DNA of 64,000 nt from Pyxidicoccus trucidator (GTDB taxonomy: Bacteria > Myxococcota > Myxococcia > Myxococcales > Myxococcaceae): NCBI RefSeq assembly GCF_010894435.1, contig NZ_JAAIXZ010000027.1, forward strand, positions 90,699-154,698. Direction: 5' to 3'. Below are positions 19,271-28,807 of this stretch, piece after piece (position 1 is the first letter of the stretch; every line of letters begins with the position of its first letter). The notes beneath the pieces are model-generated. The model searched no databases and was not told where the DNA came from. It was given only the letters and a program-made list of their open reading frames with translations. The position numbers and the translations under genes are program-made.

Positions 19271-20482
19271 ATGTTGCGTCGTCTTGCCGTAGCCTCCTTC
19301 GCTCTCACCGCCGCCTGTGCCGGAACGCAGAAGACCGATGCCGCCGTCACCGGCGCGGACGGGCAGCCCATGACCAAGGAGGAGAGGGTCAAAATCACCA
19401 ACCAGCCGCCGTTCGACCTCGTCTCCTGCTTCCCGCGCGAGCTGAAGATGCCGGAGCAGAGCAGCCAGGGCGTGGTGCTCGGCGCGCTGCTGTCCGCGCG
19501 CCCGCAGGTGCAGGAGTGCCTGGTCGACCCGAAGAATCGCGGCCCCGCGGCGGCGACGAAGCTGAGCGTGAAGACCACCCTCACCGACCAGGGCGCCACG
19601 CACGCCCTCACCGGGGAGAACCTCACCCCCGAGGGTCAGGCCTGTATCCAGAAGGTGCTGGACACGCAGGTACAGCCAGCGGCGCTCGCCAAGGGCGCTC
19701 AGCCGGTGGAGGCCACCATCCCCTTCGAGCACTCCGCCAGCGGCCTGAACTCCGTCACCTTCGGCATCAACGAGGGCTCGGACTTCACCGGCGCGGTGCG
19801 CCTGGCGCAGCCGGGCTGGTGTGAGTGCTACGCCAACTTCAAGGACAAGGTGCCCCCGACGCTGACGGCCAAGGTGAAGCTGGTGAAGGCGCAGCAGACG
19901 CCGGCCGAAGTCACCTTCGAGCCCTCCGGAGTCACCGAGGGCGACCAGCTGGCCGCCTGCCTCCAGCCGAAGATTGCCGCGCTGCCCGCGAAGCTGTCCT
20001 CCGACGAGCTGAGCTTCAGCTATCGCTTCGTCCACTTCAACTCGCAGGCCTCCGAGGAGTCCTCGGCCACCCTGGCCCCCGAGCTGCGCTTCCTGCAGCT
20101 GGACCTGGTTCGCACGCAGCGCGCGGCGGACCAGGCCATGGCCGACGGCGCCCGCGGCCCCGCGGCGCAGGCGTTCGCCACGGTGGTGGACCGCTACCAG
20201 AAGACCAAGGACTGGAAGCTCTTCGACGAGCTCGAGCGCACGTGCAACGCCCTGGTGGCGGCGGACACCCGCGTCACCGAGGCCACCCAGGGCCGCCTGA
20301 CGACGGAGCAGGCCGCGCTGACCATCGCCCAGGAGATGAAGGTGAAGGACGCGGAGGGCTGGTCCGAGGCGGAGGCCGCCACCCAGAAGAACCTGGACGA
20401 GACGCAGAAGGAGCTCGCCGAGGCGCAGAAGATCGCCACGCAGGACAAGGGCGCCTGCCCGAAGAAGAGCTACAAGAAGTAG
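19271..20482 (+). CDS. Putative lipoprotein
   Basis: A 403-residue lipoprotein (lipobox ALTAAC, cysteine 16), 40 bp downstream of the FHA regulator and probably in the same operon. The middle carries two similar segments, each about 120 residues, with paired cysteines and a pattern like KTTLTDQGATHALTGENLTPEGQACIQ and KVKLVKAQQTPAEVTFEPSGVTEGDQLAACLQ, i.e. an internal duplication. This pattern is seen in AgmX/PglI-type C-terminal domains, where a periplasmic peptide ends in a C...C-x3 block. The last 150 residues are helical and charged. Function unknown. Confidence 0.7.
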   Translation: MLRRLAVASFALTAACAGTQKTDAAVTGADGQPMTKEERVKITNQPPFDLVSCFPRELKMPEQSSQGVVLGALLSARPQVQECLVDPKNRGPAAATKLSVKTTLTDQGATHALTGENLTPEGQACIQKVLDTQVQPAALAKGAQPVEATIPFEHSASGLNSVTFGINEGSDFTGAVRLAQPGWCECYANFKDKVPPTLTAKVKLVKAQQTPAEVTFEPSGVTEGDQLAACLQPKIAALPAKLSSDELSFSYRFVHFNSQASEESSATLAPELRFLQLDLVRTQRAADQAMADGARGPAAQAFATVVDRYQKTKDWKLFDELERTCNALVAADTRVTEATQGRLTTEQAALTIAQEMKVKDAEGWSEAEAATQKNLDETQKELAEAQKIATQDKGACPKKSYKK

Positions 20483-20519
20483 CCAGGGCCCGCGGCAGGA
20501 CCGCGGCCTGGAGAAGCAC

Positions 20520-20564
20520 GAAGGCGTGGGTGCCCGGATTCCGGCGCCCACGCCTTCTGTGTTT
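20520..20564 (+). terminator. Rho-independent terminator
   Basis: A 15-bp stem (20520-20534 with 20543-20557) with an 8-base loop is followed by TGTGTTT. It closes the rightward FHA/lipoprotein unit before the convergent smc gene. Confidence 0.8.
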
Positions 20565-20587
20565 CAGGGGTGCTGTCTCCCGCCGGA

Positions 20588-20608
20588 GGGGGCCCGCGAA
20601 GGGCCCCC
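20588..20608 (-). terminator. GC-rich hairpin 3' of smc
   Basis: A perfect 8-bp GGGGGCCC/GGGCCCCC stem with a 5-base loop lies just past the smc stop codon. There is no T-run on the smc strand, so it may be a transcript-end structure rather than a strong terminator. Confidence 0.35.
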
Positions 20609-20614
20609 GGGACT

Positions 20615-23600
20615 TCAGGCCGCGGAGACCTTGTCGTCGTTGGCGGCGCCGGCCTCGCGCATGCGCACGCTGACGAGCTTGGAGATGCCCGGCTCCTCCA
20701 TGGTGACGCCATAGAGGGTGTTGGAGATCTCCATGGTCCGCTTGTTGTGGGTGATGAGGATGAACTGCGACTGCTTGCTCATCTCCTTCACCATCTCGTT
20801 GTAGCGGCCCACGTTGCCCTCATCCAGCGGCGCGTCGACCTCGTCCAGGAGGCAGAAGGGCGTGGGCTTGATGAGGAAGATGCCGAAGATGAGGCCCACG
20901 GCGGTGAGGGCCTTCTCGCCACCGGAGAGCAGGTTCATGCTCTGCAGCTTCTTTCCGGGCGGCTGGGCGACGATTTCCACGCCCGGCTCCGCGTTGGGCC
21001 CCTCGCTGGTGAGGACGAGGCTGGCCCGCCCGCCGCCGAACAGGCGCGGGAAGATGGCCTGGAACTTCTCGTTCACCACGTCGAAGGTCTGCTTGAAGCG
21101 CTCGCGGCTGGCGGCGTCGATGCGCTGGATGGCCTCCTTGAGCTGCTCGATGGACGCCTGCAGGTCCTTCTTCTGCGCGTCGAGGAAGTCGTAGCGCTTG
21201 GAGAGCTCCGCGTGCTCGTCGATGGCGGTGAGGTTGATCTCCCCCATCTTCTCCACCTGGGCGCGCAAATCCTTCAGCTCGGCCTCGGTCTCCGGAGCCA
21301 GCGCCGGCAGCAGGTGGAAGTTGTGCAGCTCCAGCGCCAGGTCCACCTGGTGCCGCTCGCGGATGCCCGCGGACAGGTGCTCCAGCTCCAGGGCAATCTC
21401 GCGCTCGCGCAGCGAAATCTGCGACAGCCCCTGCATCAGCTCGTCCACGCGCCCGCGCAGCTCGCGGAACTGCGCGTCCTGCTCACGCACCTCGGCGGAG
21501 GCCGTGGTGTGCGCGGCCCGGCGGGACTCCAGGCCCTCGGCGGCCAGCCGGTGCTCGTCGGCGCGCTTCGCCAGGCCACCCTCGGTGTCCGTGATTCGCC
21601 GCTCCAGCTCCTCGGAGCGCGAGCCGCCCTCCAGCACGGTGGCCTGGAGGCGGGTGATGCGCGTCTCCATGTCCTTGCGCTGGGTGACGAGGCTCTCCAG
21701 CTCCTTGCGCGCGGACTCGCCGCGCTCGCTGCCGGCCGCCACCTTGATGCGCAGGCCCGTCAGCTCGCCGTTGGCCGTCTCCGAGCGCTGGCGCAGGGAC
21801 TCCTGCTCCCCCGCCAGCTGCTTCACGCGCTCCTCGCGGCCCTCGCGGTCCGCCTGGCCGTGCGCCACCTCGCCGCGGCTCGTCTCCTCCTCGTGGGCCA
21901 GCGCGCTGTGGCTCTGCGCCAGCTGCGCGTCCTCGGACTCCAGCGCCCGCACGCGCTCGCGCACCCGGGCCAGGTCCTCGCCCGCCTTGTGCAGGTCCTT
22001 CTCCTGGCTGGCGAGATTCACCTCCTCGGCGTGCTGGTTCTTCGCCAGCCCCTTGAGGACGCTCTCGGTGTGCCCCATCTGCTTCTGGAGCGTGTAGTGC
22101 CGGGTGAGGATTTCGTTGTAGCGCTCCTCCACCCGGGCCACCTCGGTGGCCAGCTCGGCGATTTCGCGCTTCTTCTGGAGCGCGCCCACCGCCGCGCCCT
22201 CGCGCTCACCACCGACGATGGTGCCGTCCGGCCGGAACACCTCGCCCTCCTGCGTGACGAGCGTGCACGCGGGGCCACCGGCCTCCGAGTACGCCCGCGC
22301 CACGGCGAGGTCCTGGACGATGACCACGTCGCCCAGCAGCAGCTGCACCAGGGGCCGCAGCGAATCCTCGCACGTCACCTCGCGTGGGGCGTGGGCCAGC
22401 ACGCCGGGGCGGCTGAAGTCCGGCTCCAGCGCGGGCGGCAGCGAGTCCAGCGCGGGCACGGGCAGGAAGCTGCCCCGCCCTTCCGCGTGACCCTTGAGGT
22501 ACTCCACCAGCTCCACGCCCTTGTCGCGGCTCTCCACGATGACGTGCTGGAGGCGCTCGCCCAGGGCGGCCTCCACCGCGCGCTCGTAGCGCTGGGTGAC
22601 GGAGAGGACGTCGGCCACCAGACCGAAGATGCCCTGCTCCCGGGCCACCGTGCCGGCGCGCATCATGACGGCGCGCACGCCCCGGTCGAAGCCGTCGTAG
22701 TTCTTCTGGATGTCCTCCAGGGACGACAGGCGGCTGCGCTTGTCGCTCAGCTCCTCGCGCAGGGCGATGACCTGGATTTCGTTCTCCGTGAAGTCGGCCC
22801 GGGTGCGGCTGAGGGCGTCCTCCTCCTGCCCCTTGCGCTCGGCCAGCTCCGCCGCGAGGTGGCGGGTGTCCTCCACCCGCTTCGCCACGTCACCGCGCAC
22901 CGCCTCCAGCTGCGACTCCTGCGCGCGCAGCGTCTCCAGCTCGCCCTGGAGCTTCGCCCGGCGGGCCTCCAAATCCGTGCGCTGGCGGGCGAGGTTGACC
23001 AGGTTGCTCTCGTGGTTGGCCAGGCGGCCCGCCACGGCCACCAGCCCGGCGCGCTCCTGCTCCAGGCGCAGCGCCACCTCCGTCTGGAGCTGGGACACGC
23101 GGCGCAGCTCCTCCTGCGCCACCTGCATCGCCACCTCGTCTTCCTTCCACGAGCCGGCGATGCCCGACAGCTCCGCCTCGCGCGCGGCCATGGCCTCGGC
23201 CATCTCCGTCTGCCGCGCCAGCAGCCCGTCCAGCTCCACCTTCGCCGCGTCCACGCGGGCGCGCGTCTCCTCCATGTCGCGCTTGCCGTACGACAGCTCC
23301 TGCGTGTCGCGCTGCACGCTGCTCTCCAGCGCGTGCACCTCGGCGGCGAGCGCCTGGAGGGCGGCGGCCTCGGCCTCCAGCTCGGCGCGGCGGCGCGTAA
23401 TCCCCTCTTCCAGGTCCTTCACCCGGTCCAGGCTCTCGCGCTCCTCCGTGCCCAGGTTCTCCAGGCGGGACTTGAGGACCTGCTTCTCCGCCAGCAGCTC
23501 CAGGTGGCGGTGGCTGGCCGCGTGCAGGTCGATGTCCCGCATGCGCGCCTTGAGCTTCTTGTACTTCTCCGCCTTCTTCGCCTGGCGGGACAGCGCGTCG

Positions 23601-24217
23601 AGCCGCTTCTCCAGTTCGTTGGTGATGTCCGTGACGCGGAGGAGGTTGGCGTCGGTCGCCTCCATCTTCCGCTCGGCGGCCTTGCGGCGCGCCTTGTACT
23701 TGGTGACGCCCGCGGCCTCCTCCAGCAGGTGGCGCCGGTCCTCCGGCTTGCTGGAGACGATGAGGCCGACGCGGCCCTGCTCGATGATGGAGTAGGCCTT
23801 GGTGCCCACGCCGGTGCCGAGGAACAGCTCGGTGATGTCCAGCAGGCGGCACAGCGTCTTGTTGATGAGGTACTCGGAGTCGCCGTTGCGGAACAGGCGC
23901 CGCGTCACCGTGACTTCGGAGAAGCCCTGGTACTGGGGCGCGAGCTGGTCCGTGTCGTCCACCAGGAAGGTGAGCGACACCTCCGCCATGGACAGGGGCT
24001 GCTTGTTCTCCGAGCCGTTGAAGATGACGTCCTCCATGCCGCGGCCACGGAGGTTCTTCGCGCTCTGCTCACCCATCACCCAGCGGATGGCGTCCACGAC
24101 GTTGGACTTGCCGCAGCCGTTGGGGCCGACGATGCCCGTCACGCCTTCGTCGAACGTGAAGACGCTCCGTTCCATGAAGGACTTGAAGCCGGTGATGTCC
24201 AACCGCTTGATTCGCAT
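20615..24217 (-). CDS. smc: Chromosome segregation ATPase SMC
   Basis: A 1200-residue condensin SMC protein, full length for the bacterial family. The N-terminal head has Walker A GPNGCGKSN (about residues 31-39) in a frame beginning MRIKRLDITGFKSF. Two long coiled-coil arms (about 170-510 and 670-1010) flank a hinge (about 515-650, with YDGFDRGVRAVM and EQGIFGLVADVL). The C-terminal head has the ABC signature LSGGEKALTA and Walker B CLLDEVDAPLDE. With ScpA/ScpB it compacts and separates newly copied origins. scpA and scpB are not in this window. Confidence 0.97.
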   Translation of the reverse strand: MRIKRLDITGFKSFMERSVFTFDEGVTGIVGPNGCGKSNVVDAIRWVMGEQSAKNLRGRGMEDVIFNGSENKQPLSMAEVSLTFLVDDTDQLAPQYQGFSEVTVTRRLFRNGDSEYLINKTLCRLLDITELFLGTGVGTKAYSIIEQGRVGLIVSSKPEDRRHLLEEAAGVTKYKARRKAAERKMEATDANLLRVTDITNELEKRLDALSRQAKKAEKYKKLKARMRDIDLHAASHRHLELLAEKQVLKSRLENLGTEERESLDRVKDLEEGITRRRAELEAEAAALQALAAEVHALESSVQRDTQELSYGKRDMEETRARVDAAKVELDGLLARQTEMAEAMAAREAELSGIAGSWKEDEVAMQVAQEELRRVSQLQTEVALRLEQERAGLVAVAGRLANHESNLVNLARQRTDLEARRAKLQGELETLRAQESQLEAVRGDVAKRVEDTRHLAAELAERKGQEEDALSRTRADFTENEIQVIALREELSDKRSRLSSLEDIQKNYDGFDRGVRAVMMRAGTVAREQGIFGLVADVLSVTQRYERAVEAALGERLQHVIVESRDKGVELVEYLKGHAEGRGSFLPVPALDSLPPALEPDFSRPGVLAHAPREVTCEDSLRPLVQLLLGDVVIVQDLAVARAYSEAGGPACTLVTQEGEVFRPDGTIVGGEREGAAVGALQKKREIAELATEVARVEERYNEILTRHYTLQKQMGHTESVLKGLAKNQHAEEVNLASQEKDLHKAGEDLARVRERVRALESEDAQLAQSHSALAHEEETSRGEVAHGQADREGREERVKQLAGEQESLRQRSETANGELTGLRIKVAAGSERGESARKELESLVTQRKDMETRITRLQATVLEGGSRSEELERRITDTEGGLAKRADEHRLAAEGLESRRAAHTTASAEVREQDAQFRELRGRVDELMQGLSQISLREREIALELEHLSAGIRERHQVDLALELHNFHLLPALAPETEAELKDLRAQVEKMGEINLTAIDEHAELSKRYDFLDAQKKDLQASIEQLKEAIQRIDAASRERFKQTFDVVNEKFQAIFPRLFGGGRASLVLTSEGPNAEPGVEIVAQPPGKKLQSMNLLSGGEKALTAVGLIFGIFLIKPTPFCLLDEVDAPLDEGNVGRYNEMVKEMSKQSQFILITHNKRTMEISNTLYGVTMEEPGISKLVSVRMREAGAANDDKVSAA

Positions 24218-24491
24218 GCCAGCGGGCTCCTGGGAGACGCACGGAGTACGGGGGAATAAAACGAGCGCGAGGCCGAAAACTCGGCTCCGGAACGATCAGC
24301 AGGAGTACCAGTCGCCCCCCGGGCGATCAAGCGTGACCATGCCTCAGGTGGCCATACGTTCGGCTGCTTGCCCTTCAACAGGGCAGGCTTGGCGTACGGA
24401 CGGCCGTTCCGTGGGGTTGCAAAGTGGGAGCCCCACCCTACCTTCCAATTGCTTTTTCCGGAGGTTGCCTACGTTCCAGCCCTTTCTCGCC

Positions 24492-25253
24492 ATGTCGCTC
24501 CTCATGGGAGCGACCCCTACGCCGGACGTAGCACCCCGGTCTGACACGGCGGCGGTCGAAGCCCCGGCCGCCTGCCCCAACCCGTATTTCCCGCTGGAGG
24601 ACGGCCTCAAGCTGACCTACCGGGCAGGCAAGTCCTCGGAGATGGTGCTCTCCACCCAGGACGTGACGCCGGTGCCGGAGGGCCTCAAGGGCACCGTCGC
24701 GGTGAAGCTGAAGAACCGGCAGGGCCAGACGGAGGCCACCTGCACCTCCGAGGGCATCCGCACCGGCCTGGGCGGCCTGGAGGGCACCCTGCTCTCCGCG
24801 TCCGGCATGGACGTACAGGTGGTGAGCGCCGAGGGCGTGGCCGTGCCCGCGCCCGCGACGATGGTGCCGGGAGGGACGTGGAAGAACAGCCTCTCCGTGA
24901 AGCTCCAACCGCCCGCGGGCAAGACGGGGGGCATCCGGCCCACCATCGCCACCACGTTCGACAAGGAGGCCACGGTGGTGGGCGAGGAGGAGGTGACGGT
25001 GGCCGCCGGCACCTTCAAGGCGCTCAAGGTGAAGAACATCACCACCGCGCGCTCCAGCCGGCCCGGCTCCCAGGGCCGCTCCATGGAGAGCTTCATCTGG
25101 TTCGCCCCCGGCGTGGGCATCATCAAGCTGGAGACGGCCGGCAGCACGGACCTGGAGCTGCTCAAGGTGGAGCGCCCGGAGCCGCCCAAGGCCGCCAGCA
25201 AGACGAAGTCGCTGAAGAAGGCCGTGGCGGAGAAGAAGGACCCGAAGGGCTGA
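24492..25253 (+). CDS. Hypothetical protein, TapB/DUF3108-like beta-rich protein
   Basis: A protein of about 253 residues. After a proline/alanine-rich leader the sequence begins YFPLEDGLKLTYRAGKSS, resembling the Y-x-P-L-x2-G-x3-x-Y opening of TapB-like or DUF3108-like periplasmic beta proteins. Further blocks are VKLKNRQGQTEAT, VTVAAGTFKALKVKN and FIWFAPGVGIIKLE, the last being typical for this fold. The start is uncertain: the ATG at 24492 lacks a good ribosome binding site, while GGAGG abuts an in-frame TTG at 24465, and neither gives a classical signal peptide. The C-terminus is Lys/Pro-rich. Confidence 0.6.
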   Translation: MSLLMGATPTPDVAPRSDTAAVEAPAACPNPYFPLEDGLKLTYRAGKSSEMVLSTQDVTPVPEGLKGTVAVKLKNRQGQTEATCTSEGIRTGLGGLEGTLLSASGMDVQVVSAEGVAVPAPATMVPGGTWKNSLSVKLQPPAGKTGGIRPTIATTFDKEATVVGEEEVTVAAGTFKALKVKNITTARSSRPGSQGRSMESFIWFAPGVGIIKLETAGSTDLELLKVERPEPPKAASKTKSLKKAVAEKKDPKG

Positions 25254-25259
25254 AGCGCC

Positions 25260-26663
25260 CTACGACGACTCGCTCGATGACACCGGCGGTGTCTCTCCCG
25301 AGGAGGACGCCGCCGGAGTCTCCGAGGACGGACGCGGGGCCGGGGTGGCGCGCGTCTGCGGCTCCACCGTCACCCGCACCACGCGCGGCCCGTCGACCTC
25401 CTCCACGAGGATGCGCCACATGTCGAGCTTGAGGCTGTCCCCCTTGTCCGGGACGCGCCCCAGCCGGGCCATGAGGTAGCCGGCAATCGTCGTCACCTCG
25501 CCCTGCTCGTCCTCGTCCAGGTCGAAGTTGACGTCCAGCCGCTCTTCCAAATCGTCCAGCTGCGTGGTGCCCGGCAGCTCGAAGCGGCCGCCCGGCAGCG
25601 CCCGCACCTCGTCCATCCGCCGGCCCAGCTCGGCCACGTCGCCCACCACCTCGGCCACCACGTCGGAGATGGTGACGAGCCCGGACGTGCCGCCGTGCTC
25701 GTCCACCACCAGCGCCGTCTGCCGGCGCCGGCGCCGGAACTCCGCCAACAGCTGCTCCAGCGTGGCGTTCTCCGGGATGAAGAGCACCGGCCGCTGCACC
25801 TGGGCCAGGCTGCGCAGCTCCCCGCGAGACAGCAGGAAGAACAGGTCCTTCGCGTTGACCAGCCCCTCGATTTCATCGAGGTTGCCGCGGCACACCGGCA
25901 GCCACGTGTGCCCCGCCGCGCGCGCGTCCGCGATGCACTTGTCCAGCGGCTCCTCCACGTCGAGGAACTTCACCTGGTTGCGCGGCACCATCACCTGGCG
26001 CGCCGTCTTCTGCGCCATCTCCAGCGCGCGCTCCAGCAGCTCCGCGCGCGCCGTCGTAATCGCCCCCGCCTGCGCCGAGCTGTGCAGGATGACGCGCAGC
26101 TCGTCCTCGCTGTGGGCGTCATGCGACTCGCCCACCGAGTGCAGGCCGAAGAGGCGCAGCACCCACGCCGCCAGCCCGTTGAGCAGGACGATGAACGGGT
26201 AGAAGAGGAAGTAGAACATCCGCATCGGCAGCGCGACGGCGAGCGTCGTGGCCTCGGCGCGCTGAATCGCCAGGCTCTTGGGCGCCAACTCCCCGATGAC
26301 GATGTGCAGGAAGGTGATGATGCTGAAGGCGATGACCACCGACACCGTGTGGGCCAGCGTGGTGGCGGAGCCCTCCGGCACCAGCCCCACCAGCACCGGC
26401 TCCAGCAGCTTCGCGAAGGCCGGCTCACCCAGCCAGCCCAGCCCCAGCGACGCCAGGGTGATGCCCAGCTGCGTGGCGGAGAGGTACGCGTCCAGGTGCT
26501 CCACCATCTTCAGCGCGGTGGAGGACCCCGGCGCGCCCTCATCCACCAGCGCCTGGATGCGCGTGGCGCGCACCTTCACGATGGCGAACTCCGTCGCCAC
26601 GAAGAACCCGTTGGCCAGCACCAGGAGCAGCGCCAGACCGAGGAACACCCATTCCATTCCCAT
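25260..26663 (-). CDS. CNNM/CorC (HlyC) family transporter-like protein
   Basis: A 467-residue membrane protein. The CNNM transmembrane domain covers about residues 1-185 (MEWVFLGLALLLVLANGFFV; conserved ASLGLGWLGEPAF and IGELAPKSLAI). A pair of CBS domains covers about 205-330 (MVPRNQVKFLDVEEPLD ... VVDEHGGTSGLVTISDVV). A CorC/HlyC C-terminal domain (about 345-430; DLEERLDVNFD, TIAGYLMARLGRVPDKGD) follows, then a Ser/Pro tail. Family members are linked to magnesium or cobalt efflux. It lies 6 bp beyond the stop of the convergent 24492 gene and 9 bp after the TPR gene, so it is cotranscribed with the latter. Confidence 0.9.
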   Translation of the reverse strand: MGMEWVFLGLALLLVLANGFFVATEFAIVKVRATRIQALVDEGAPGSSTALKMVEHLDAYLSATQLGITLASLGLGWLGEPAFAKLLEPVLVGLVPEGSATTLAHTVSVVIAFSIITFLHIVIGELAPKSLAIQRAEATTLAVALPMRMFYFLFYPFIVLLNGLAAWVLRLFGLHSVGESHDAHSEDELRVILHSSAQAGAITTARAELLERALEMAQKTARQVMVPRNQVKFLDVEEPLDKCIADARAAGHTWLPVCRGNLDEIEGLVNAKDLFFLLSRGELRSLAQVQRPVLFIPENATLEQLLAEFRRRRRQTALVVDEHGGTSGLVTISDVVAEVVGDVAELGRRMDEVRALPGGRFELPGTTQLDDLEERLDVNFDLDEDEQGEVTTIAGYLMARLGRVPDKGDSLKLDMWRILVEEVDGPRVVRVTVEPQTRATPAPRPSSETPAASSSGETPPVSSSESS

Positions 26664-26672
26664 GGCGCTGGC

Positions 26673-27488
26673 TCAGAACAGGGCTTCGAAGTCGGGGTCG
26701 CCCTTGAGGGCGTCGAACATGGGGTCCGTGGACAGCCACCCCAGGACCTTGGGCCGGTCCGCCGCCAGCGACTTCTGGAGGTACTGGACGGCGTCCTTCG
26801 GCCGCCCCCAGAGCGCGAACAGCGCGGACAGGTTGTAGTTGAGCAGCAGGTCCTCGGGGTTGAGGGCCCGGGCCCGCTCGTAGGCGCGCTCGGCCTCCGC
26901 GTAGAAGCCCTTCTGCGCGTAGCAGATGCCCAAATCCAGCTGCGCCTCGAAGTTGTCCGGCTCCAGTCGCACCACTTCCTTCAGCTGGGTGATGGCGGAG
27001 CGGTAGTCGCCCTCGTCCATCATCAGCGCCGCCAGCTCGTGGCGGGGGAAGGCGTCCTGCGAGTCCAGCTCGATGGCCGTCTGCAGCTCGCGCATGGCCT
27101 CCTCCACCCGGCCCTGGTCCGCGTAGGTGAGGCCGAGGTTGAGGTGCGCGTCGGGGTACTCGGGGTCCAGCTCGATGGCTTCCTTGTACTCCTCCACCGC
27201 CATCTCCCCGGCGTGGGTGGAGAGGAAGCAGGCCAGGTTGTAGTGCGCCGTGGCGCTCTCCGGCTCCAGCTTGAGGGCGGTGAGGTACTCGGACAGCGCC
27301 TCGCGGAAGAGCTTCTTCTCCGCGTAGACGGTGGCCAGGTTGTCGTGGGCGTGGGCCGAGCTGGGGTCCAGGTCGATGGCCTTCTTGAACTCCTTGATGG
27401 CCTCGTCGAGCCACCCACGGTCCGCCAGCTCGATTCCGCGAGTGTTGTGCTCGTCGGAGAGAGCGATGTTGTCCTTTTCCCGGGCCAT
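26673..27488 (-). CDS. Tetratricopeptide repeat protein
   Basis: A 271-residue protein built almost entirely from about seven TPR units. Each carries the W/L-x2-A...Y/F-x8-A...P pattern, for example AIKEFKKAIDLDPSSAHAHDNLATVY, and TPRs serve protein-protein contacts. No signal peptide or membrane segment is seen, so it is probably cytoplasmic. The ATG at 27488 (MAREKDNIALSDE) is chosen as the start of the first repeat block. It is divergent from the CapA gene with 63 bp between starts, and the CNNM/CorC gene follows 9 bp downstream. Confidence 0.85.
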   Translation of the reverse strand: MAREKDNIALSDEHNTRGIELADRGWLDEAIKEFKKAIDLDPSSAHAHDNLATVYAEKKLFREALSEYLTALKLEPESATAHYNLACFLSTHAGEMAVEEYKEAIELDPEYPDAHLNLGLTYADQGRVEEAMRELQTAIELDSQDAFPRHELAALMMDEGDYRSAITQLKEVVRLEPDNFEAQLDLGICYAQKGFYAEAERAYERARALNPEDLLLNYNLSALFALWGRPKDAVQYLQKSLAADRPKVLGWLSTDPMFDALKGDPDFEALF

Positions 27489-27551
27489 GAGAGCGCCGGC
27501 CAATCTACGCGTCGCGCAATCAAGGGTGCAAGGTAGAGTTTCCCCCCGCCC

Positions 27552-28799
27552 ATGCGCCACGCCGCCCTCCTGCTGCTCCTGTTCGCCGCCTGTCATCCGC
27601 GCCCCGTCCCCCCGACGGAGCCTCCGCCGGTACCGGACACCCCCCCCGCTGCGTCCGTCGAGGACGCGGGCGTGGCCGCCCTCCCCGCTTTCCCGGCAGC
27701 CGGAATACCGGACGCGGGGCTGCTGACCGAGGCACCGGACGCTGGCCCGGCTGCCCGTCCCATCACCCTGGTGGTGGGCGGCGACGTGACGCTGGGCCAC
27801 AACCACCAGACGTACTTCGACGCCGAGGTGGCCAAGGGCCGCTCGCGCGAGGAGATGCTCGCCTACGGCTTCAAGGAGGTGAAGCCGCTGGGCGACGCGG
27901 CGGACCTCTTCGTCGTCAACCTGGAGTGCCCCTTCACCGAGGGCGGCGAGAAGCTGGCCAAGAACTTCAACTTCCGCGCACGGCCGGAATTGGCGGGCGC
28001 GCTGGTGGCCGGCGGCGTGGACGTGGTGAGCCTGGCCAACAACCACCTGATGGACTTCGGCGCCCAGGGGCTGGTGGACACGCTGGTGACGCTGGAGGCG
28101 GCGCGCATCCCCTACTTCGGCGCGGGGCGGAACCTGGCCGAGGCGCGCCGTCCCGCCATCCTCACCGTGGGCGGGGTGCGCGTGGCGCTCCTCGGGTACT
28201 TCTTCCTCGGCGAGCGCAACATCGAGCCGCCCGAGGTCTACGCCACGGAGACGACGCCGGGCGTGGCCGGGCACTTCTCCGACGTGGACGCCATGGAGCG
28301 GATGCTGCGCGAGGACGTCCTCGCCGCGAAGCAGCAGGCGGACGTGGTGCTGCCCTTCTTCCACTGGGGCCGCGAGGGTACCTACTCGCCGGAGCCGTAC
28401 CAGGTGCGGCTGGCCCACGCGGCGATTGACGCTGGCGCCAGCGGCGTGCTGGGCAGCCACCCGCACGTGCTCCAGTCCATGGAGCTGTACCAGGGCGCCC
28501 CCGTCGTCTACTCGCTGGGGAACTTCGTCTTTGGTGGGAACTGGAACCCGCGCGACAAGCGCAGCGCGCTGTGGAAGGCCCGCTTCGGGCCCGGCGGCTA
28601 CCTCTCCAGCGAGGTGCTGCCCCTCCGCTCCGACCGCTACCCGGAGCGTCCCTTCCAGCCGGTGCCCGTGACGGGTGCCGAGGCGGAAGAGGTCATGCGA
28701 CTGCTGGCCAGCTCGTCGAAGGGCGTGGAGCGGATGCTGCCCGAGCTGGAGCCGTGGGCCCGTACGCCTCCCTCCCCCGAAGCACGAGGGAGGGAGTAG
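27552..28799 (+). CDS. CapA-family (poly-gamma-glutamate synthesis/MapZ-like) lipoprotein
   Basis: A 415-residue lipoprotein (lipobox LLFAAC, cysteine 14) with a Pro/Ala-rich linker and a CapA-type metallophosphatase fold (about residues 70-350). Signature blocks are LVVGGDVTLGHN, LFVVNLECPFTEGG, DVVSLANNHLMDFG, FFHWGREGTY and VLGSHPHVLQSMELY, which supply the metal-binding Asp, Asn and His. CapA proteins act at the cell surface in capsule or polymer metabolism. The substrate is unknown, and no pgs synthase genes are nearby. A TAGAGT box lies 12 bases before the ATG. Confidence 0.87.
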   Translation: MRHAALLLLLFAACHPRPVPPTEPPPVPDTPPAASVEDAGVAALPAFPAAGIPDAGLLTEAPDAGPAARPITLVVGGDVTLGHNHQTYFDAEVAKGRSREEMLAYGFKEVKPLGDAADLFVVNLECPFTEGGEKLAKNFNFRARPELAGALVAGGVDVVSLANNHLMDFGAQGLVDTLVTLEAARIPYFGAGRNLAEARRPAILTVGGVRVALLGYFFLGERNIEPPEVYATETTPGVAGHFSDVDAMERMLREDVLAAKQQADVVLPFFHWGREGTYSPEPYQVRLAHAAIDAGASGVLGSHPHVLQSMELYQGAPVVYSLGNFVFGGNWNPRDKRSALWKARFGPGGYLSSEVLPLRSDRYPERPFQPVPVTGAEAEEVMRLLASSSKGVERMLPELEPWARTPPSPEARGRE

Positions 28800-28807
28800 C
28801 CGGCCAA

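Noticed and set aside
20570..24259. A 1229-codon open frame on the plus strand opposite smc
   Set aside because: It mirrors the smc coding frame, has Leu/His/Arg-rich composition typical of GC-rich antisense frames and no ribosome binding site; smc itself is certain.
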